A stretch of DNA of 64,000 bases, from positions 62,001 through 126,000 of the forward strand of contig CANLSM010000007.1 of the NCBI GenBank assembly GCA_947493745.1, given 5' to 3'. The notes beneath the pieces were generated by a model. That model did no database searches. It saw only the letters and a program-made list of their open reading frames with translations, and was not told where the DNA came from. The position numbers and the translations under genes are program-made. This document shows positions 60,638 to 64,000 of this stretch, one piece after another. This DNA comes from an uncultured Paracoccaceae bacterium. Lineage in GTDB: Bacteria; Pseudomonadota; Alphaproteobacteria; Rhodobacterales; Rhodobacteraceae. Positions within the stretch are counted from its first letter, which is position 1. Each line of letters begins with the position of its first letter.

Positions 60638-61798
60638 TCAGACGCTTTTACGCTCTGACATCCAGATATGCAGCACAGCCAGCGTGGCCGCGATCCCCCC
60701 CGCCCAGCCGAGCGCCGGGAGACCGAATGTGCTCAACACCCAGCCCCCTGCTGCCGAGCCGATTGCCGCGCCGATGTAGATTGCAGCGGCGTTCAGCGCC
60801 AGCACCACACTGGCACCGTCGGGCGAAAGCGCGATGAGGCGCACCTGCTGGGGGGCCATGAAAGACCATCCGAACGATGACCACAGTCCTATGATCACGA
60901 AGAGCCAAATCTCCGAATAGGGCAGCAACGAGAAGAATGGCATCAGCAGAACCTGGGCGATGGAAAGCCCGAGCAGGGTTCTGAACGGGCCGAACCGGTC
61001 AGCGGCGATACCCCCCAGAAGGTTCCCGATCACCGCTCCTGTCCCGAACACCAGAAGTGCCAGCGTGATCCCGTTTCGGCCAAACCCCATCTGTTCGGTC
61101 AGAAGCGGCGTCAGATATGTGTAGACCACATAGATCGCGCCCAGAAAGGACGTGGTGAAGAGGACCGCGATCATGATGCGTGCATCGCGCAACGCGCGGG
61201 CCAGATCGCCGAGCGTCACGGTTTGAAAGGACAGGCCCGCCGGCACCCGGATCCAGATCAGCCAGATGCATGGCAGCGCTATGAGCGCGACGATGGCCAG
61301 CGCATATCGCCACCCGAACGTATAGGCGATGAAGCTGCCGGCCGGGACGCCGATGACCTGCGCCAGCGTCAGGCCGAAGAAGACGGCCGCCAGCGCGCGT
61401 GCCCGACGCTCCGGTCGGCTGAGACCGGCGCCGACAGCCGCCGAGACCGGGGTGAAAATCCCCGCACCGGCCGCCGCCAGAACCCGCGCGGCAAAGAGCG
61501 TTGCCGGATCAGGCGCAAGGGCCGCCATCGCATTGGCAATCGCGAAGATCAGAAGGCCGGCGGCAAGCACCCGACGACGACCTATCCGGCCCGTTAACGA
61601 GACGAGCAGCGGCGAGAGCAGCGCGTAGGCCAGTGCATAGATTGTCATGATCCAGCCAGCACCGGCCGTTGAAATCGAGAGATCCGCGGAGATGGGGTTC
61701 AGCAGGCCGATCACCACGAAGGCTCCCATGCCGATCACGAAATTGGAAGCCGACAGGATCGGGATCAGAAGCCGGTCATGGTGGGCCGTTCCTGTCAT
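60638..61798 (-). CDS. MFS transporter (AraJ/DHA1 efflux type)
   Basis: 386 aa from the ATG at 61798. Twelve membrane helices; loop 2-3 reads SLTGRIGRRRVLAAGL and the antiporter-like motif C region is AAAGAGIFTPVSAAVGAGLS. The sequence is closest to AraJ/YdhP-type drug/H+ antiporters. The ligand is unknown. Stop lies 7 bases from the FMN reductase stop on the other strand. Confidence 0.88.
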   Translation of the reverse strand: MTGTAHHDRLLIPILSASNFVIGMGAFVVIGLLNPISADLSISTAGAGWIMTIYALAYALLSPLLVSLTGRIGRRRVLAAGLLIFAIANAMAALAPDPATLFAARVLAAAGAGIFTPVSAAVGAGLSRPERRARALAAVFFGLTLAQVIGVPAGSFIAYTFGWRYALAIVALIALPCIWLIWIRVPAGLSFQTVTLGDLARALRDARIMIAVLFTTSFLGAIYVVYTYLTPLLTEQMGFGRNGITLALLVFGTGAVIGNLLGGIAADRFGPFRTLLGLSIAQVLLMPFFSLLPYSEIWLFVIIGLWSSFGWSFMAPQQVRLIALSPDGASVVLALNAAAIYIGAAIGSAAGGWVLSTFGLPALGWAGGIAATLAVLHIWMSERKSV

Positions 61799-61910
61799 GT
61801 CGCTGGTCCTCCGGCCTTGGGGCAACGATGACGAATGGCGCCCGTGACCGGATGCATGACCGGTCAGGTTGCAATGTGCAAGAGCATCGTTTGGGTGGGG
61901 TCTCGCCGGT

Positions 61911-62711
61911 TCAGCCCGATGGGCATCCCTGAATGTCGATGGAGCGCTCTGCCGAAAGCAGCGTGAGGCGCACGTCTTCGGGTCTCAGTGTCAGCGAACC
62001 GGTGCCGAAATACTCCATGGGTGCGCGCAGGGTCACCGATTGCGGTTCGATCACCTGGCTGGGCGTGCCGACCCAGATCTCCTCCGATCCGGTCTCGAAG
62101 ACCGCGCGTGGCGTGCCGGAAATGAGGTTTGCGAACTCTATCCTTGCGGCGACCTCGCCGCTTGAGCCGTCTACCGTCACCTCGCAAACCACCCGCAGAA
62201 TACCGGCCTCATCGCGGGTCATCGGCAGTGCCGTCATCGCTTCCCTGATTTCATCCGAGCCACTTGAGCTGCCGGGGTGCAGCACGGCCGTGAGGGCCGC
62301 GGACACCGGGATGCAAATCTCTTCGCAGACGCCGTAGGCAAGATCGATGTTCAGCGAAACCGGTTTGGCAGGGTCTTCCGGGACAATATGGATCGGAAAG
62401 AGCACGCGACCGCTGTAGCCAATGCTTTCCACGCCGAAGGTGCTGAAAATCGTCGGGTTGGGAAACCCCACACTGGCAGATTTCAGGTTTTCCGAGCGGG
62501 AGAAATCGAACTGCGGCGGAATGCCGTTGCCGCCGGGCGCGCGCCAGTAGGTTTTCCAGCCGTCCTGCAAGATGATCTCGACACCGGCCACGTGAACACT
62601 GTCCGCCTGCCGCCATCCGGGAAGAATGCGCTCGGACGACACGTCCTCGGCGGTTGCCGGAGCCGTGAATGCGAGGCAGAGCCACGCTATGAGGGCCGCT
62701 GTATGACGCAA
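61911..62711 (-). CDS. DsbD N-terminal-like (DsbD-alpha) periplasmic protein
   Basis: 266 aa with a signal peptide (MRHTAALIAWLCLAFTAPATAED). It matches DsbD's N-terminal immunoglobulin-like domain: LPGWRQADSVHVAGVEIILQDGWKTYWRAPGGNGIPPQFDFSRSEN, and the Cys pair YGVCEEICIP that receives electrons in DsbD. Only the alpha domain is present, without the membrane or thioredoxin domains, so a separate CcdA-like donor is needed. The C-terminal part (SEEIWVGTPSQV...) is of unknown type. In Rhodobacterales it usually neighbours yqgE, as here. Confidence 0.88.
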   Translation of the reverse strand: MRHTAALIAWLCLAFTAPATAEDVSSERILPGWRQADSVHVAGVEIILQDGWKTYWRAPGGNGIPPQFDFSRSENLKSASVGFPNPTIFSTFGVESIGYSGRVLFPIHIVPEDPAKPVSLNIDLAYGVCEEICIPVSAALTAVLHPGSSSGSDEIREAMTALPMTRDEAGILRVVCEVTVDGSSGEVAARIEFANLISGTPRAVFETGSEEIWVGTPSQVIEPQSVTLRAPMEYFGTGSLTLRPEDVRLTLLSAERSIDIQGCPSG

Positions 62712-62834
62712 GAGGAAAAACCTTAGCTGGGTTAAGTCAGCCCTAACATAGCGATGCGATCATCAACCACCAGTCACAAGACGGAGAGGCTTTGTTGCTT
62801 GAATTCAACCAGAGGTCGGCCCATTCTCTAAGCT

Positions 62835-63404
62835 ATGGATGAGAAGGCCAAATTCCTCGACGGGCATCTGCTCGTTGCCATGCCCGGCATGGGAGATCCG
62901 CGGTTTGAGCGCGCGGTGATCTTCATGTGTTCGCACTCCAATGAAGGGGCGATGGGTTTGATGATCAACAAACCGGCCCCCGATCTGCGTTTCTCCGATC
63001 TTCTCGATCAGCTGGAAATCACCCGGGACGAGCCTGCGGGCGAGGCCGATGTCTTCTTTGGCGGACCGGTTGAGCATGGCCGGGGCTTCGTGCTGCACAC
63101 GCCGGACTACTTTGTCGATCAATCCACGATGGCGGTCGAGGATGACTATGGGATGACTGCCACGATTGAGGTCCTGCGCGATATCGCCAATGGAAACGGC
63201 CCGGATCAGGCGCTGATGACGCTTGGTTACTCCGGATGGGGGCCGGGGCAGCTCGAACAGGAGATCCAGGCCAATGGCTGGCTGACCTGCAAGGCGGATC
63301 AGGCCATCGTATTCGACACCAAACCGGCGATGAAATGGCAAAATGCACTGGCCAAGATCGGGATAGACCCGCGCCTGCTTTCAGCGGATGGCGGGCGGGC
63401 CTAG
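62835..63404 (+). CDS. YqgE/AlgH family protein (DUF179)
   Basis: 189 aa. Typical features are FLDGHLLVAMPGMGDPRFERAVIFMCSHSNEGAMGLMINKP, VFFGGPVEHGRGFVLHT and LMTLGYSGWGPGQLEQEI. The family is widely conserved but its function is not settled. ATG at 62835 is the natural start. Its stop overlaps the next convergent gene by 4 bases. Confidence 0.95.
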   Translation: MDEKAKFLDGHLLVAMPGMGDPRFERAVIFMCSHSNEGAMGLMINKPAPDLRFSDLLDQLEITRDEPAGEADVFFGGPVEHGRGFVLHTPDYFVDQSTMAVEDDYGMTATIEVLRDIANGNGPDQALMTLGYSGWGPGQLEQEIQANGWLTCKADQAIVFDTKPAMKWQNALAKIGIDPRLLSADGGRA

Positions 63405-63994
63405 GCTTCACGCTGGCCGAAATAGGCGTCCGTATGCAGAAACTTGGCAACCCTGGCCGCCGAGGCCCAGCTTTCCTCGCAGTCGCGCGACCCGATCAGG
63501 ACGATGGATCGTCCGGGCAGAGGGGCAAGCGCCTTGCGAACCGCATCTCGGGCCTCTGACCAGTTGGCCGCTTCCCCGGGTTGAGGGGCCTGTGTCCGAA
63601 TGGGCAATCCGCTGACCTGCTGCAACTCGGCCTCAAAATCTGCCGGGACCTCGCCTTCCGGCGCGAAGCCAAGCAGGGTGCAGGGCGCGAGGGAGGCAAG
63701 CTTCTCCTGCACCGGTTCAGGCATCTCCAGCAAACGCTGCAGTCGAAGCTGCAGGCCGCCTACCGTGAACAGGAAGCCCACGATATCGCGGCCGCTGCCC
63801 ATGAGAATGGAGGCATATTGCGGATAGCTGAGCCCGAGGGCGCGGGCGCGTCTGATCCGGCTGCGCACGATCTCGACCGGAACGCGGTTGCCGATAAGCT
63901 CCTTGCGGGCCTTGCTCCAGCAATGCCTGCGCCATCCGGCCTGGCCATCCAGCGAGGGACCATTGTTGTGACCGATACCCGGTTTGACGGTCAT
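63401..63994 (-). CDS. Conserved Rhodobacterales protein with N-terminal GHNNGP motif, unknown function
   Basis: 197 aa, complete within the window (start ATG at 63994). It begins MTVKPGIGHNNGPSLDGQAGWRRHCWSKARKELIGNRVPVEIVRSRIRRARALGLSYPQYASILMGSGRDIVGFLF. I recall the GIGHNNGP start from other Rhodobacterales proteins, but no function. The first 85 residues are basic and could bind nucleic acid. The rest is weakly conserved (VGLPIRTQAPQ, RSIVLIGSRDCEESW). The Ser/Cys in IGSRDCEESW has no known role. Convergent with yqgE. Confidence 0.75.
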   Translation of the reverse strand: MTVKPGIGHNNGPSLDGQAGWRRHCWSKARKELIGNRVPVEIVRSRIRRARALGLSYPQYASILMGSGRDIVGFLFTVGGLQLRLQRLLEMPEPVQEKLASLAPCTLLGFAPEGEVPADFEAELQQVSGLPIRTQAPQPGEAANWSEARDAVRKALAPLPGRSIVLIGSRDCEESWASAARVAKFLHTDAYFGQREA

Positions 63995-64000
63995 GATCTC

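Noticed and set aside
1-64000. Mobile elements, phage genes, CRISPR arrays, toxin-antitoxin pairs, restriction systems, secondary-metabolite clusters
   Set aside because: None seen: no transposase or integrase motif, no regularly spaced short repeats, no methylase-endonuclease pairs. The window is core chromosome.

Overview
The window is GC-rich, almost fully coding chromosomal DNA. Its gene content and order point to an alphaproteobacterium of the Rhodobacterales, most likely the Roseobacter group. The main signs are a TrcR-type regulator (partial, at the left edge), MipZ, a split b/b' F0 ATP synthase operon (atpI-atpB-atpE-atpX-atpF), the ffh...rpsP-rimM-trmD-rplS ribosome/SRP operon, a phasin with TGC-rich upstream repeats, and the run htpX-rsmB-heparinase-like-purH-lspA-DUF3035-M16-M16-mutL-rmuC. 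I see no rRNA, tRNA, CRISPR array, insertion sequence, integrase or prophage genes. This is core chromosome with one clear catabolic cassette. All names come from reading motifs in translated sequence, not from database searches.

Layout. 0-3 kb: trcR (partial), an SDR with a degenerate active site, an RsmC-like methyltransferase and clpS. 3-6.3 kb: phasin, then a SPOR-tailed D-Ala-D-Ala carboxypeptidase, mipZ and rpmE. 6.6-12.9 kb (minus strand): a tightly packed operon ffh - two tandem GNATs - chorismate mutase - rpsP - rimM - trmD - rplS, followed by a membrane protein with a repeated C-terminal tail motif. 13-20 kb: two small uncharacterised genes, trhO, an exported alpha-carbonic anhydrase, a small exported protein, an MFS transporter, zapE and a DUF3422 protein. 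20-32.6 kb (minus strand): the long htpX...rmuC run described above, linked by many ATGA/TGATG stop-start overlaps. 32.6-38.3 kb: an SDHAF4-like protein, a TetR regulator, a stand-alone PAS protein, polA, a small zinc-finger protein and an ATPase subunit of an ABC transporter with no permease beside it.

38.4-45.7 kb is the most interesting region. It holds an aglR-E-F-G-A-K-like sugar import operon: a LacI regulator, a binding protein, two permeases, a cytosolic GH63/MGH1-like (alpha/alpha)6 glycoside hydrolase and an MsmX/UgpC-type ATPase. Coding gaps are overlaps of 1-4 bases, except for one gap that carries a UUCG-capped hairpin between the binding protein and the first permease. A perfect 16-bp CG-centred palindrome lies upstream of lacI and is the obvious operator. 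The first permease carries a DUF11-like Ig-fold module in its first periplasmic loop. The second carries about 130 extra N-terminal residues with about four additional membrane segments. I propose uptake and intracellular hydrolysis of an alpha-glycoside, perhaps the compatible solute glucosylglycerate or mannosylglycerate.

45.7-64 kb: a HIT protein, a GT14-like glycosyltransferase, a PfkB (adenosine kinase-like) kinase, nth, an Ada-like protein, an OmpA-type lipoprotein, a FadR/GntR regulator, the F0 ATP synthase operon, an ArsR regulator preceded by clustered inverted repeats, a Tat-exported DUF1906 protein, smc, an FMN reductase, a second MFS transporter, a DsbD N-terminal-like protein, YqgE, and a conserved protein of unknown function at the right edge.
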